A stretch of 64,000 nt of DNA from Rotaria macrura (taxonomy: Eukaryota > Rotifera > Eurotatoria > Philodinida > Philodinidae). Shown piece by piece: positions 36,101 to 49,800 of the stretch. Every line of letters begins with the position of its first letter. The first letter of the stretch is position 1. The notes below the pieces were generated by a model. That model had not been told where the DNA came from and made no database searches. It worked only from the letters and a program-made list of their open reading frames with translations. The position numbers and the translations under genes are program-made. The stretch lies in NCBI GenBank assembly GCA_900239685.1, contig OENT01000311.1, positions 62,001-126,000 on the forward strand, written 5' to 3'.

Positions 36101-38007
36101 CGAGAAGAATTCATAGGTGTCGTAGGAGTATTCATTGGTATCACTGTAGCAAATGATGGTGACGGCTCAAGTGTAGCTAAACGATGACTCCAACTCATTG
36201 CTTAAATTACTTTTCTATTCGATAATCTAAGTAGTAAGTATTGTATACAAATGCATATGCATATATCTACACATATCTTGCACAGATGAAAATCATGTCG
36301 AATAGAACTTACAACTATGAATAAATAAATATATATATATATAGGAAACTGATTCTAGGCACTGACACCATTCAGCGCATCGTGTCGTATCTAGTTGAAG
36401 GTTAGCACTGCTAGTAGTATAACACAACTGCTGACATATGTGTAGACTTTACCATCGCCATCATAATCATCCTTATCGGCATAATCACAACGCACCATAA
36501 TTATGATGCAAGATCAAGTTGTTCGGATGTATAAAGAATGTAAAAATGCCTGACTATATGAATGCACGTCTTTCCTTTTATACTGTCTATCTTGTATTGA
36601 ATCTGTATAGAATGTTGAAGCGTACGTAACAAAAAAACGACGCTGTGGTTTTGGAGTAGTAGAAAAAAACAACAACACAATACTCGTAGAAGAGTAGGGA
36701 GTGGGAGACAAAAAAGGCAGAGTAGATGAATGCAAATAAATCACTCACTACTACCACTACTAATACTACTGTCCCTACTACCATCATCTCATGCAGGCGA
36801 CATAAACCATGAAAAAACGATGGCGTACAGAGAAGAAGAGAAAGAATGAGTGTGTGCCTCGTTTTCATCCTTGCCTTTTTCTCTTGGCATAAAGCGAATG
36901 ATAAAAGTAAGGTGCCAATGGGCCGCTAACCAGACTAATTGAACATCAATCATATTACACACTGTCGATTATTATACAAATTTGTTCTACACCACCACAT
37001 ACACTTATTGATGTATAACCTTCAATCTTTCTTATCTACTTTCACCAATACAAGTCATAGTTGATTATCATACAATATATAATATGTTTTGCGCGTATCT
37101 CTTTTTTTCTTTTCTTTTTGTTTCTTTCAAAAAGAAAAAAGACAATAATATTAACCAAAAAAGCGAATATCAACCTCAGCTGTTGCCGGTCTGACCAAAT
37201 ATCGACTTCTTTTTTGTCTGTACAACTGATGATCTTATCACATCATAAATACTCCATTTTTAGATGTCAATACAGATTAACACAGATACGAAACGAAGAG
37301 TAATTCGACTAAACTTACAAATAGATGAATATTGATGACATGGTTGTTTTCGTTCACAACGATGTATAGATGGTGGACTTGAAGGTAAACTATTAATATC
37401 AACAGTCGTGACTGTTATTGGAATATCTTATAAAATATAAATAAATTATTTTACAATTAATTATTCAATCAATAAATTTTTCCTTTGGGAATAAATGACA
37501 GTAACTTATTACATTCATGAATATGAATCGAGGAGAACGGCATAGTGAAGAAAAAAAGGCGCTGATAGGGTTAATCGACAGTTGTCGACGATAAGACTTA
37601 AAACTATGATGATAATCGATTAAGATGTGCATGGATATTTCTAGCATGAGAATCCTTAAGTATCTCGATATAAACAATAGTATGATGTCGCTGTCTTTTA
37701 TTCCTTTTTATTTTAATGTCTAAGGATTTCATCAAAGATGATGATGTGCCAACAAGAAATTAACACTTTGGCAATTAATAGAATTAATCTTCAGCGTTAT
37801 TAAATAAATAGTAATCGAATCGTTTTCTTCTATTTTTTTTCCTCTAATAAAAATAAATGAGAGACATTTTAATTTACCTGGGTCTTGGTGGTCAGAAGAC
37901 GACGGAATGGTTTCAGTTTTATAGGTTTCATCGGTTATTACTGATGATGATGTTGGTGGATTTGTACCATCTTCGGTTTTTAAACAATTTATCTTCCAAA
38001 CAGGCAT
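27197..38007 (-). CDS. GRIP1: Glutamate receptor-interacting protein homologue, seven PDZ domains
   Basis: This is a PDZ scaffold of about 1,150 residues (human GRIP1 about 1,130), which in mammals anchors AMPA receptors, ephrins and kinesin cargo. Core exons on the minus strand: 33100-33195, 32731-33009, 32456-32597, 32245-32390, 31992-32142, 31592-31929, 31366-31452, 30714-30939, 29353-29492, 29206-29283, 28883-29154, 28735-28824, 28514-28672, 28262-28456, 27585-28066 and 27197-27508. PDZ1 has CPLGLTISGGIDKDSKPRV, PDZ2 GFILRGGSSDD, PDZ3 IVIDSVKPASIADRCGALH, PDZ4 PPIIGYLEPGGVAER, PDZ5 CQVKILRKNLDLGISV, PDZ6 GPLGLTISGSEDIFEPIVV and PDZ7 DFGFSISDRLYGTGVYV. TPSVDSAMESWDSS matches the human linker VPSVDSAVDSWDGS. 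The 4-5-6 supramodule is preserved, and PDZ7 stands alone after a long S/T-rich linker, as in GRIPs. The protein ends in KTSTV. Two alternative first exons feed exon 33100-33195. Confidence 0.95.
33363..33420. repeat. CT-rich tract inside the GRIP 5' region
   Basis: A CTCC/CT-rich low-complexity run lies about 170-230 bases upstream, on the minus strand, of the first common GRIP exon (33195). That exon itself contains an ATG (MNSATNSLSRD), so an internal promoter is conceivable, but an AG acceptor directly precedes it. Confidence 0.7.
34693..34720. repeat. (GAAT)n tetranucleotide microsatellite
   Basis: Six to seven tandem copies of GAAT lie in the GRIP 5' intron between the alternative first exon at 35949-36198 and the common exon at 33100-33195. 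No coding signal surrounds it. The intron also contains purine-rich runs. Confidence 0.9.
35949..36198 (-). CDS. GRIP1: GRIP alternative first exon, S/T/P-rich form
   Basis: ATG at 36198 opens 83 codons (MSWSHRLATLEPSPSF...) rich in S, T, P and R, with TTLGNIG and SSSLGDFG before a GTGAG donor in phase 1. Joining to the acceptor at 33195 restores the frame as DFG-MNSATNSL. It has no cysteine near its start, unlike the other N-terminus at 38007, so the two isoforms could differ in membrane attachment. No acceptor precedes the ATG. Confidence 0.7.
37319..37426 (-). CDS. GRIP1: GRIP internal exon of the long N-terminal isoform
   Basis: This 108-nt exon is entered and left in phase 1: acceptor ATAAG, donor GTAAGT. 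It encodes IPITVTTVDINSLPSSPPSI and then HRCERKQPCHQYSSI. It fits between first exon 37878-38007 and common exon 33100-33195. Because its length is a multiple of three, it can be skipped without breaking the frame. Confidence 0.65.
37878..38007 (-). CDS. GRIP1: GRIP alternative first exon, MPxWK form
   Basis: ATG at 38007 opens 43 codons beginning MPVWKINCLKTEDG and ends at a GTAAAT donor in phase 1. The start resembles the N-terminus of the mammalian GRIP1b isoform as I remember it (MPGWKKNIPIC...), whose nearby cysteine is palmitoylated. Here Cys8 would be the candidate site. The remainder is S/T-rich and unconserved. It can splice to 37426 or directly to 33195. Confidence 0.75.
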
Positions 38008-41000
38008 TTAAAATGGCTTGTAACTATTCGATAATTGATTAACACAAAGGAAAAAGTTCTTTCGTTTTGATAGCGTCTATATTCAATTTGACAAATGACA
38101 CAATCAACTAACTATTACCACCATGGGCCAATGCAAACCATAGTAGTTACAGTGTACGACGTTGATATAGAAAGAAGTAAAACGAGAAGTTGTGACGATG
38201 ACAGCGACGTTGTTTGGTCTAATATATACATCTCTTGCTGTGTTATTCGCGTGCGAGTATGTGTAAAAAAAAGGCCAGTTGATGTCGCGTCAATGTTTGA
38301 TGGATAGAAAGGAGTTATAGCAAGCTTATATGTATGTATACGCACGAAATGTATGTACAACAATTTGATGTTGTCTATGCAGCTTATATGTATGTGTTGT
38401 GTGTCGAAATATCAAACCAATATTCATATACAATCGTTTGGTGTGTACATATATGTAGATCTCTTCGTCTTCTTTTTTTTTGCGAATACAACACTACTAC
38501 GACAACGAACAATAATCAAATGAATTAAAAATTGACGATGATGCGAAGAAGGAAGAAGAAAAAGAAAAAGAAAAAAAAACTTGAAAAGAAAGAGAATTGT
38601 ATGATTGACACTGTAGATCAAGGCAGTAATGAGAACAGCGGAAGCCGTTTCAGATTAACATTAAGAAAGCAACAGAGAGTTTTCTCATTTTGCCCTTCGT
38701 TAATGTTTAATACAAATCAAATGAATACATTTTGTTTCATTGATTTATTTCATTCAATTTACGTTTATATCCTAAATACGTTTGATTCTTCGTCGACATG
38801 ACAGACAATACTTTCATTTGATATCGCATGATATCAGATCAAGATAAAACATCGATAAAAATTTGTTTTTTTCCTTCTTTCTTTCTCTCTCTCTCACATT
38901 CTTCAAGAACTATTCGAGGAATTCTATGTATTTAAGTTTCTTCGTTTTGTTTGTAGACACAGTAAACTATTGGTTAAGAAATCTGATGGTGAATTATATT
39001 CGTTAAAAATTACATAATCGAGAAAATTTTTAAGCGTGATTATGAAACCTTAGAAACTATCATTCTATCATTTTGATTTATTCGCAATGCAAAACGAAAA
39101 AGAAACGATTGGTTACATGCGATGTGAAAAATTCATTCGTATTACAAGAGAAGTTTAAAATAATTACTTGTCTCCAAGGAATAGATTAAATATGCTTAAC
39201 ATTTATTAAAGGAACATATGAAATAGTTTTTTCAATTATAATAAAATATTTCTCATATACATCTCATATGGAGAGAAAAAAGTGATAAAAACTATTGTGT
39301 TAAATTAGTATATATATACGCTAGTAGTTTCAATTACTTTCAAAATACGAATAGAAAGGAAGAAAAAGAAAATCACATAACTATCTGTTAAACAGAAGTA
39401 AACAGCAGGAGACATTTCGGCTTTATTATTTTTGTTTTGAAATAATTCTTTTCGATAATGGTCATTTAATTGTAATTAAATTTCTACTCCACCGTTTATA
39501 TCATACTTATTGATATCATATGAAAGCTATTGCTATCAACAACTGAGGTCATTAGATGAAGTATTCAAAGCATGTTTTTTGTTATTATAAGTGTTCAAGA
39601 ATCATCAGTTTATACGGGTAACGACAGTAATGCTTTTGAATGATACTTATCATTGTTTGTTTTCTCATATACAGGAGCTATGAATTCATATTTATTAGTA
39701 ATAACAAAAAACAATCATGTCCTCTTTTGTCAGTGCACGATGCTGAAAGCTGAAGCTGTCTTTGTTCAACAATATCTCTGACTGTTTAATATAATAACAA
39801 AGAAGCAGTTTACTTTTATGATTTAGTAAATCATCCGAATAATCTGAGAATACAGAATTAATGAAGCAATTATAGCCACAAGACATGTTTTTTCTAAAGC
39901 TTATTAGAGGTTGTTTGGGTTGCTTCTTTGCGGCGTTTTCTGCTAAGAAGAATTGATAGATGCCAATGGCTAATGCCAATCCATTACTGTTCATTGAATT
40001 GTAAATGTGAAGTTTTTTGAATTTTCATTTGATTATAAGTAAATTATTGAAATAGAAAATCGATGGTAATAATTAAACAGAGTAACGCTGTTGTTTAAAT
40101 CATACGACTAGAAATAGAATTGTTCTTGTATTTTATAACAAAAATACAATTAACTGATTCTCACTTCTGAATTTTATGACAGAAATCAAGTGAAAATAAA
40201 CAATTATTATTAGTATCATATATATATATATACTTCTCTACGAATTTTAACATGTGTAAATGAGATACTGGCAGTGAAATATGATTATAATACTTTTATA
40301 AATTTTAATTAAGTGGGTGAACGTCTAATGATGCAGACTATTTTATGCATTATGTTCGAAATTAATATTTTTCTGTAGTCGAAATGTCTTCGAAGTACTC
40401 AAAGATATCAGATAACAATACTGGGTGTTTGATTTTTTTTAATCTAAGATTTAATCATTTGAAGCATCGAGAAACATGATGTATTTAACATTTTGTAGTA
40501 TTCATATAGTTTGTTGTTGCGAGAGCAGGATTATAGTTCTTATAGATTGTGGATCTTTAGAAATATATTTTCTGATAAAAATGAAAATCAATTACTGTTA
40601 ATAGTTCTGCAAAAGAAATTATTTTATAAAATTCATAACTCATTAATGTCATCGTGGTTTGACAAGATTTTTTTGTTCAAAGTACGATTTGTTTGGTACA
40701 TTTTTCAATTTGTTAAGAGAAACGTTGACCAACGAAATCAGCTTACGCGTGCAATGACATATGGATTGGTATAGGTCATGAATAGGAAAAAGAAAAGTGC
40801 ACATTTTGGTTTGTTAATTACTTCCTACAACTATAAGTACATAGAACAAAGAGATGAAAGAAAAAAACTTGCGTATGTTCATATTTCATTATAACCGAAA
40901 AAACGAATGCAAAGCATTAATACTTTTAACTGATCCGGATAGTTGGTAGTCTATTGAATTATCAACGAAAAAGAAATAATCACATATTTAATTTATATAG

Positions 41001-43794
41001 TGAACATTCATTTAAAGAAGAATTTCCTTTCATCTGTTTTTTTAATAAAGAAAGAAAACTAAATTTTAATTACAATTGGATGGCAGTGAACAAAAAGTAG
41101 GTCTGGCGAATACTAATTAATGCAATTTCTATATCAATATTTTAACTTTCATCAATTAACTTAAGAAGATCCGAATCGTCGATTCAGATTGCGTATGTTC
41201 GATAATATTCAAAATGATTCTTGATAACAAAACTAAAATAACTATTAAAGTTGTAAATATTCTCAGCATAATCGCTTGGGAAAACTTATAGTTGTTCTCT
41301 TATGCTTATGGTCTACTCAATAATATCATAAACAGATAATCGCACAGATTCATTTTATGAAATCAACACAGCTTACAATTCAAAAAATCACCATGAAGCT
41401 TGTTTTGCTCCAACCATATCTTAGATAAATACGTGAAAATAATGTATTGGAACACACAGATACAATCGGAATTTTACACACATATAGTGAAGTGAATTCA
41501 ATGCATGATATTTTATGTGTCGACGGTCTAATGAGAATTCTTCCACTGAAGATTAATGAGAATCATTCCGAAGTATAAAAAAACAAATACATGCTAAAAT
41601 AATATTGCTGCAGTAATGATGATTGATTTGGAGTAGTCATAAATTATCTTCGGACATTAACAGTAGTAGGTGTTTGAGACATTTCTTTTTGAAGATGTTT
41701 TGATGGCAATTGACAACATCGATGAGTCACTTCTTGTATCCTTTGATGATACTTATGGGTACTTGAATAGTTTTATTTTTGAATAGCCCATAAGCTTTTT
41801 CACACATTTATAAGCACTTCTATGTGTCCTGTACTTGATAAATTCAACTTATAATGTTGCTTCTTATGATTCAACATCAAATATATTTATATTTACAATA
41901 GCTAAAAGAAATAATAACTAAGGTTAAAAGATTTTCATATTAACGAATGAGTTCACCTTTGCATTACTGAAATTTACAAGAGAAAGATTTTGCCATTTTG
42001 TTCTCTTTTCAAGACTCGGGACACATGTTTGATGTTTCAAATGAAAAAATCGTTAGAAGAAAATAATTCTTCGTACCACCAAGTTTATTGAAAGAAAATC
42101 GTTCGTACTTTCTTTTATTCGGTCTAGAAATGATCCAATTTGATTTAACATAGTGTTGACGACGTCCCCGTACATGTATCTACATAGGAATTCTAGATAA
42201 AATCCGCTAATTTAGATAGAGATAATGATATACCCATAAAAATTTGGTGCATTCAACAGAAATTGACAGTGAACATACTGATAACTAAATCCTGTCAATG
42301 TATTTTGATTGTTTATTGTTCATATCATTATGAAAATTCTTTTTTCCTTGTTCAAATAAAGACGGTTTTGTTTTATCTCTACAGAACTAAGAATAAAATA
42401 TACAAATCAATTCAAAAAAGTATTATTGTGAGAAAGGGAATTCATTAGCATTATCAATTTTCTTAATCTTCTCGAGTTTATGAAATGATCATTTTCTATT
42501 GCATACATCATTTCTTGCGAGCATACATATTTTGTATTTATATTTTTTTATGATTCTATTGAATAAACGATTGAAAATGGTCGGGATTTTCAAGCAATTA
42601 AAAAATGCATTTTCTTTATCTCTCAAATGACGCTTGAGACTTATTTTTAAAGGCTTCAGTTGATAGGCGATATATCTCACATGAATACAAACAAAATGTT
42701 TCATCAATGATGAAAAATATGGTTGTGAACTGTCTTGATGTTTAAATCCTGAGTCATTGAATTTAAATTCTAGAAACGGGAAAGGCCTTCAGATGTTAGA
42801 AGCAATGCGATAACAACAACAACTATTTGTCTTGATTCTAAATAATCGAAAAACTCTGCGTTTGTCAACTGAGCTATTATAATTAAAATCATTTTTAAAA
42901 GTATACAATTGCTCAGTATAATCTTTTCAAATTATCACCATACTCTCAATAAAAACAGACAAAGTATGAATTCATATTAAACATCGATAAACTAGGGTCA
43001 TTTTGTTCAGTCACGACCATAAAAGAATGCATTTTTCTTTCTATTCAGTTTAGGTATATTTATGCAAAAGAAGAGAGACTTAATTACATTAGCCAGTCTG
43101 ATAAAAATCTGATCGCTAATAGACAAGCCGGAATATTGAATACGCTTCTATCAATCTATGTAATTAAACATGATTAACCTTGTCTGGATATTTGACCGAA
43201 TCTGTTCCAATAAAAACTTAACCCGTTTGCAACGAACACCAGCGAACGATGCATATATCATATTCTAATAAAGGTCTACTACAGAAACTAAGCATGGCAT
43301 ATCACACAGTTCGGAAAAAATACAATCACCTAATGAACTAATAAAAACTAATGAGAAAAAAAAGATGTTTGGGTCATTCAATCTAAACGAATACATACAT
43401 ATTGATTCGACACGATGAATTCATTGAATATCTTGATTCATTAGAAAGCATCTAAATTCTTACTTACTGTGAATTTCATAAAATATTAAAATACTTCAAA
43501 TTCTTTTGTTCCTATATCTACGTTTTATTCATAGCACGTACTTTACCAATTAGCATTATCTCAACTAATATCTATGCAAAAATGCAATATATCAATATCG
43601 ATAGGGTCATGACGTATTCGTTTTTCTTCCTTGATTCATGATAAGGTTTTCGCTGATAGCTCATACATATAATAGCTGTGTTTTCTCTATCCATGGAAGG
43701 AGTACAAAAAAAAACCCTACACAATATTTATATCGTGTCTTCAATCCATGGAAAGAAAATACAATGAAATCAAAGTCTCTCATTCATATTCAAT
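38008..43794. other. Intergenic region, no gene seen
   Basis: These 5.8 kb lie between the GRIP 5' end and the TBC1D32 3' end. The sequence is AT-rich. It has a CT-rich run at 38880-38897 and a purine-rich tract around 38535-38600, both upstream of GRIP. Open frames such as 40511-40774 (plus, 87 codons, K/F/L-rich) resemble chance reading of AT-rich DNA. No RNA gene or clear inverted repeat was found. Confidence 0.55.
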
Positions 43795-43800
43795 TTTATT
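43795..43800 (-). terminator. Poly(A) signal of TBC1D32
   Basis: TTTATT on the plus strand, AATAAA on the minus, lies about 40 bases downstream of the TBC1D32 stop at 43840, the normal place for a poly(A) signal. Confidence 0.55.
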
Positions 43801-43839
43801 AAAATTATCATAGAAACTTTGAAAATGGCAGCTGTACAA

Positions 43840-46800
43840 TCAAACATTAGTTTGTTTATTAGTCGTATTTGATGCACTAGCATTGAGACTGAGAAGTTCT
43901 TTAAGTTCAGGCATAACTACTGATCGATACTTCTTTTCCAATGTTACCATATATTCGATTGCATTACGCATGGAAAAACCTCGTATTTGATGACACTAGA
44001 AAAATAAAAGACTCGCACATCAAATCTAGAAGCATATCATTTTCTTTGAAATTAACCTACCTTGAGAAACGGTAGTAAGTTTCTCAATGAATGTTGATAT
44101 ATAATATCTTGTTGTAGATGACGAAGAAGTGCAACACAAAAATAAACTTGATAATCAATACCATAAAGTATGCATACACAAATATATGTTATAATTTCAG
44201 GCCAATCTAATACAGACCAAAAACATTGTTTCGTCCAATGTACAACCATCTTTAGCAAAAAAATCAAAATAAGTTTTCGGATGGTGTTTTCGGAAAATAA
44301 ATGAAAACAGTAACTTACATGAGAAATAGCAAAACCAGACATGCGAAAAGTAGCAAATATTGGTGCCATTTCTTGCTCAACAATTAATTCGACACAATGA
44401 CCAACACCAACATAGACAGGATGTAAACCATTTACACTCATTTCATTACTTATGAATGGCTACAAGGAAAGAATGCAAATATAATCGGTTTGTTTTCTAC
44501 AGTTAGACAATATCTACTGTATTAAAGAGACGCGAATGCCAAAGAAATCCAGCAGGTAACAGCAATGAAAATGTTCGTAACCAACGCCATGATCGTACAT
44601 CATCACAGCCCATCAAAAGAAAAATACTTGTCGCAAACCAATCGAAGCCAGGATAAGCATCGGATAATGACGTATAGTCTAAGAAAACAAGCAAACACTA
44701 ATGTCTGAACGATCTAACTTAGAGAACTAATCACTATTCGAGTTGTTCAGGATGACATTTTTCTCTCTTTTCAATACTAAACTCCAACGGTTTGTCTCAA
44801 TCGAGATGTTAATAAAGTTTTGATGAAATCATCTAAACGATCGAATGGACGAGTTGATTTCAGTTCTTTTCATAGCTCGTACTCTTTGATCTCTGTACAT
44901 GGCTTCAATAATGACTATTGCATCATAGAAAAGTTTCGACAACTTCAGTCATATAAATTCGCAATAGTGGAACGGCTTGTGATTTCATCGACAGTCGAAA
45001 CTGAAACTCAACTATGATGAATATTTGTGCCACATAACTGTCAAATTAATGCGATCCTTAAAAATCTATTCTATGCATTTAATTTTGACTTAAGATGATG
45101 AACAGAACGGAAATACCAATATATCTACACTTGCAGATAATTCTAAACTATACGGTGTTAATAAATTCAAACTAAAGTTCTCGACAACATTCTCATATTT
45201 GTTTTCTACCTAATATATTTCCTAGTACACTAATGAAAAAAAGTTGATCTTTTGTGTACTACATTAGCGTGATTTGTCATTTCTGGGGCATGCGGCATCT
45301 TCGATAAAAGAAAGTGTTGCAACGAAAACTTCTTGGCGATTTATTCTGAATAAAGCCAATGCAACCGAAGTATTTGGAAACAACTATACTTGAAATAGTA
45401 CGAGATTTCATACCTATTAGTCATCGAATCATTTCTTTCATCTTAACTTATTTGAAGTTGGTGACCTTTTTCTTGGTTCGGCCCGTTTTCTCTTACTCTC
45501 ATACTATTATCGGGTCTCCCCAATCAAATTTTTAAAATGAAATTCNGCTAACGTAGGATTAGTTGATGTTGTTACAGTTGTTTTATTACTTGCATTTGGT
45601 GATGTTGATAGCATTGGTATTTTTTGCTTTAAATGTGTTTTAAGCGCTTTCAGTAGTCGGACAAGATTTTGATGACCTCCATTTTGATCTTGTACAAGTC
45701 CAATACGACTACCGTAACTAAAAGTATCAAGGCTGCATGAACGAAAATAGAAGATCATGGAGATTCAGATAACAAACGCTAATGCTTTATTGACACCAAG
45801 TTCTTGTATTGCATTTAGTGCACTTGCAGATGATAGTTTTACTAGATCAGCTTCTATAGTTGAAAAATGGAAACAAAGCAAAGAATTGCTAAATGATCTT
45901 AATTAGATTTGTCTATCAATCATCACATCAACCAGGTGAATTGATAAAAATAAGAGGGTGTCTTCGTGAGGAAATAAGGGGAGAAAATAAATAAATGGTG
46001 CATTGTGTCCTAGAAAGAACAACTCATTTCAAATTTACCGAGATGACGACGCATATCTGACAACACATAAGTAGAAAAAAATTTACTTTCACAAGTAATC
46101 AATTAAGGGAAAAATGTTGGTACAAAATTAAAGTTGAACACGCATGCAATTGTTTTTCAGTTTAAGAATAAAATCATGATATTGATGATTGTATGCGTTT
46201 GACTTACTTTGAACAGTAATCGAAGAAGAAGATGAATCTCGAGATGAATTAAATGTAACATCAATATGAAGTTTATCATGTATATCAACAACAGCATCAA
46301 GTAAATCCGCCATAACTAAAATATCAATAATTTAAAAATCATTTCTTTTTCACAATCGATTTGAATTCGTAATGTACGTGAAAGTGGTAGAGATTCTTGT
46401 GTTGATTGACGAAGTGTAGAGATGAATAAATGACGGCATTTATTTAACCAACGATCATCAAGTCGATCTGGTCGAGAACTTCTCACGAGACGATGTAACT
46501 CAGTCTCTTCTAGAATGTTTGAAAAATTTCTTTTAAGACATGATTAATTCGATTTCGAAAACAAACTTATTCTAGTCACTATTTCTAAGACATTTTATGG
46601 TAAAAATTAAGAAAATTAAGAGTTGAAAAAAGCATCTGATATGTTTCTTATCAAATTGGACCACAACAATGTTAGAAAATATATCGTATAATATTTTTTT
46701 CATAACTCTCTCGAATGAGAAGGCATTTTTTATTATTTGGTAGAAGATGTTTTTATTCCGATACTATACTGAAAACATGAAAATGGTCACGGATTTGTAA

Positions 46801-49800
46801 AGCAACAAGGACGATGATGACGACAGCTTTTCATAATAAATACAGTGACAGCCGTGCTATGGCGACATGTTTATTTAACAACATGATGGCAACAGCTTAT
46901 TTTTTTGAAGGTCATTTGAAAAACTGTTTGAATACACACGAAAGATCATGCTTCACGCACGTATCGATGTCAAGGATTAATTTTTGACTTGATTAGACTC
47001 ATCATTTCCTTCAGAAAAATATATCATTTGAAAATGAAACATCAACGTTCAGTATCGTTCTAAAATTCATACGATTGGTTCGCATGACAATTTGCTTTTA
47101 CCAGTTTTTGCATTTGCTGCTGCTCCATAACTTGCTTTTATGATATAGAACTCAGGTATTGGACTAGTACCAGCAAATAGAGGTATTGATGTGAGTAATG
47201 TTAAATCATTCTCATTTAATGTCCATGGTGGCATATTTTTCTCTTGCGATCCACCTAGTAATTCTGCATTGACAAGCACATGATTACGGGCTAAACTTAA
47301 TTGATCTAGAATGATATTTCCTCCAGATTCCATTTCGGCTTGTGACACTCTTAATTTTTCAATATAACTGTATTTCACTTCAAGCATTAGTTGAACATCT
47401 AAATCCGATTGCATTATTGATAATAGTCTGAAATAGGAATATGGTAACATTTGTTTTCTTCAAAGTTTAGTTCATACCTTAGTCCAGTAGTATGCGTATG
47501 TTCATAACATAAGAGACTTCGAACACCACTATCATCACTGACAAAAGATATTCGTTCAAGTAAAGTCTAAAATGAGACGAGAGACAAGCGAATCGATGTT
47601 TGCTCTCGTGGAAGAATATCAAACGTGAAATCATACGAGAAGTGTACATGGTTTAGGATTTTTATCGACATTATGCGGTGTTGATGGTTCACTATTGTCT
47701 GTCGATAGTAATTCATAAGCAGCGGAAAATGATGAAACCAACGAAAGAAGACTTAACAATGGCTAGAAAGAGAATATCATGGATGCAATAAACAAAGACT
47801 AGAATTTCTTTCCTCTGCTCATCAACTGTACTTTTAAAGCAAATCGACTAATAGGGTCAGATGGAAAACGTCGTGGAAATACACTTGTTAAATCATCAGG
47901 AACATATTCCAATTCGCTCCAAAGTAGATCAATTAAATATTCAACAAAGCCTATTGGTTTTTGCACATAGAATACAATGAAAAATTCAAAAAGACATACC
48001 AGTCAATATTATAGAGCATACCTGAAAGATCGAGACGTGCAACGACAGCTGGTGTATTAGCCATTTGTGACAGTAGATAACCATAACCATACTGCTCCAA
48101 TTTACCGACTTGAACTTTTGATCGCCAACGCTCATCAATATAGATCACACATTCGGGTAAAAATCCAGTTTGTGTTAAAAGTAACATGCCTATTTAAAAA
48201 CCAACGGGTTACAGATTCCAAAATACATTGTTTTCAAAGTAATCAACAACAACAGTTGAATAACACTTCTATTGTGTCAATACTATCGAAGATAGAATTT
48301 CTAGAATCTATTGATAGAGGCACATGCTTCGACAAGAAACATTGAATTCTTGTTAAAGCCAATAAGCTATGTTACACACCTGATAATCTACTCTGCAATG
48401 AATAAGGTCGAACAGTTTCTCAAATACTTTGATCTTTTCATAATTCTATGTGCACAAAATACCCAAGTAAAAAAAATAAAAATATCGATTAGAATCATAC
48501 GATTTCAGTCAATAATTTTAGCAGTAATAATCATAGCAAAATCAAATTTTAATTGATTATTTCAATTATTCCGATTATAATCTATTTTTAGTCGACTTTT
48601 TCGTGATTGTTTGAACAAAATTTTTTTTACACGGGTAAAATATAGATGTATATATCTGTAGGAGAACACAAGTCGTTAGGATCGAGTGACTGACTGAACT
48701 TCATAGAAAGATATTGATGATTTTCCAAGCGTTTGCTTGAAACTGAGATTGATTGCACAAGATGATGATGAAACAAATGACAAAAGAACTGAAGAAAAAA
48801 ACGACGAGGATAATCGATTACAAATTAGATGAAAAAGTATTTCTCTCATGGGAAGACACTCACACTTTCATCGACATTGATCGTACCTCGAAACCCAACA
48901 TACATACAAGATATTGCAATTTATTTGGTTCTTTGTCAAGTTTACAATTCTATGAAAGTGTCTAACAATCACTTTTTAAATCCTGTTCGGATTCACTTGT
49001 GAAAATTAGGATCTGTGCATGATATTACCGTTGACAAGTTTTCAGAAAAATTATATTCGAACCAATAGTAAAAATTGAAATTTTGACCGTTTATTACGTT
49101 TTCTGGCGAGTTCGTATCTCCATTCGAACATGAAATCTAAGTCAAAAAATAAAAACAAGCCTATTACCTTTAGGTGTTGCAGCAAACAGCAGCAAGTTAT
49201 CGAGTAATGTATCTTTCCATGGCAAAACATTACGACTCAATTGATCTTCAGATTCAGCTGATGGACTTCGATTCAACGATGGTGAACCACTCCTTTCCAT
49301 CTTTAACCAGTCATAAACAATGCAAGAAGAAACATTAAAACTAATTCTTTCCTATATTTTCATATGTATATGTTAAAATGTAACCTCAATTTTAAATGCT
49401 TCACCGAGTGTCTTATGTAATTGCGCCCGTTTGATAACGAGTAAACCGGATGTACGTGAATAGATTAATCGGCATACATAGATGAATTCAGATAAAAGTA
49501 CTGTTGGCATAAATGAATATGATGTTGTTAATGACAGATCTGGTGTTATTAAACTTAATCGACTACTTGTATATTGCGATAGTATTCGTTTAACATAGGC
49601 AACAATTACTGATGCTGGCGATCCTCTGAAACAGAGCAGTAGCATGAAAAACCATGTAATATAAAAGACAACCCTTCTAAGTTAATATTTACGCATTTGC
49701 TGATACTGGTGCACGTATGAGATATTGATAACCAATATCATTTGATGCCATGGCAGCAAGTAAATCGGCAAGACCAATGAGACCATATTCATGAACAATA

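Noticed and set aside
40511-40774. 87-codon plus-strand frame between GRIP and TBC1D32
   Set aside because: Rich in K, F, L and I as expected from AT-rich DNA, with no family resemblance or splice context.
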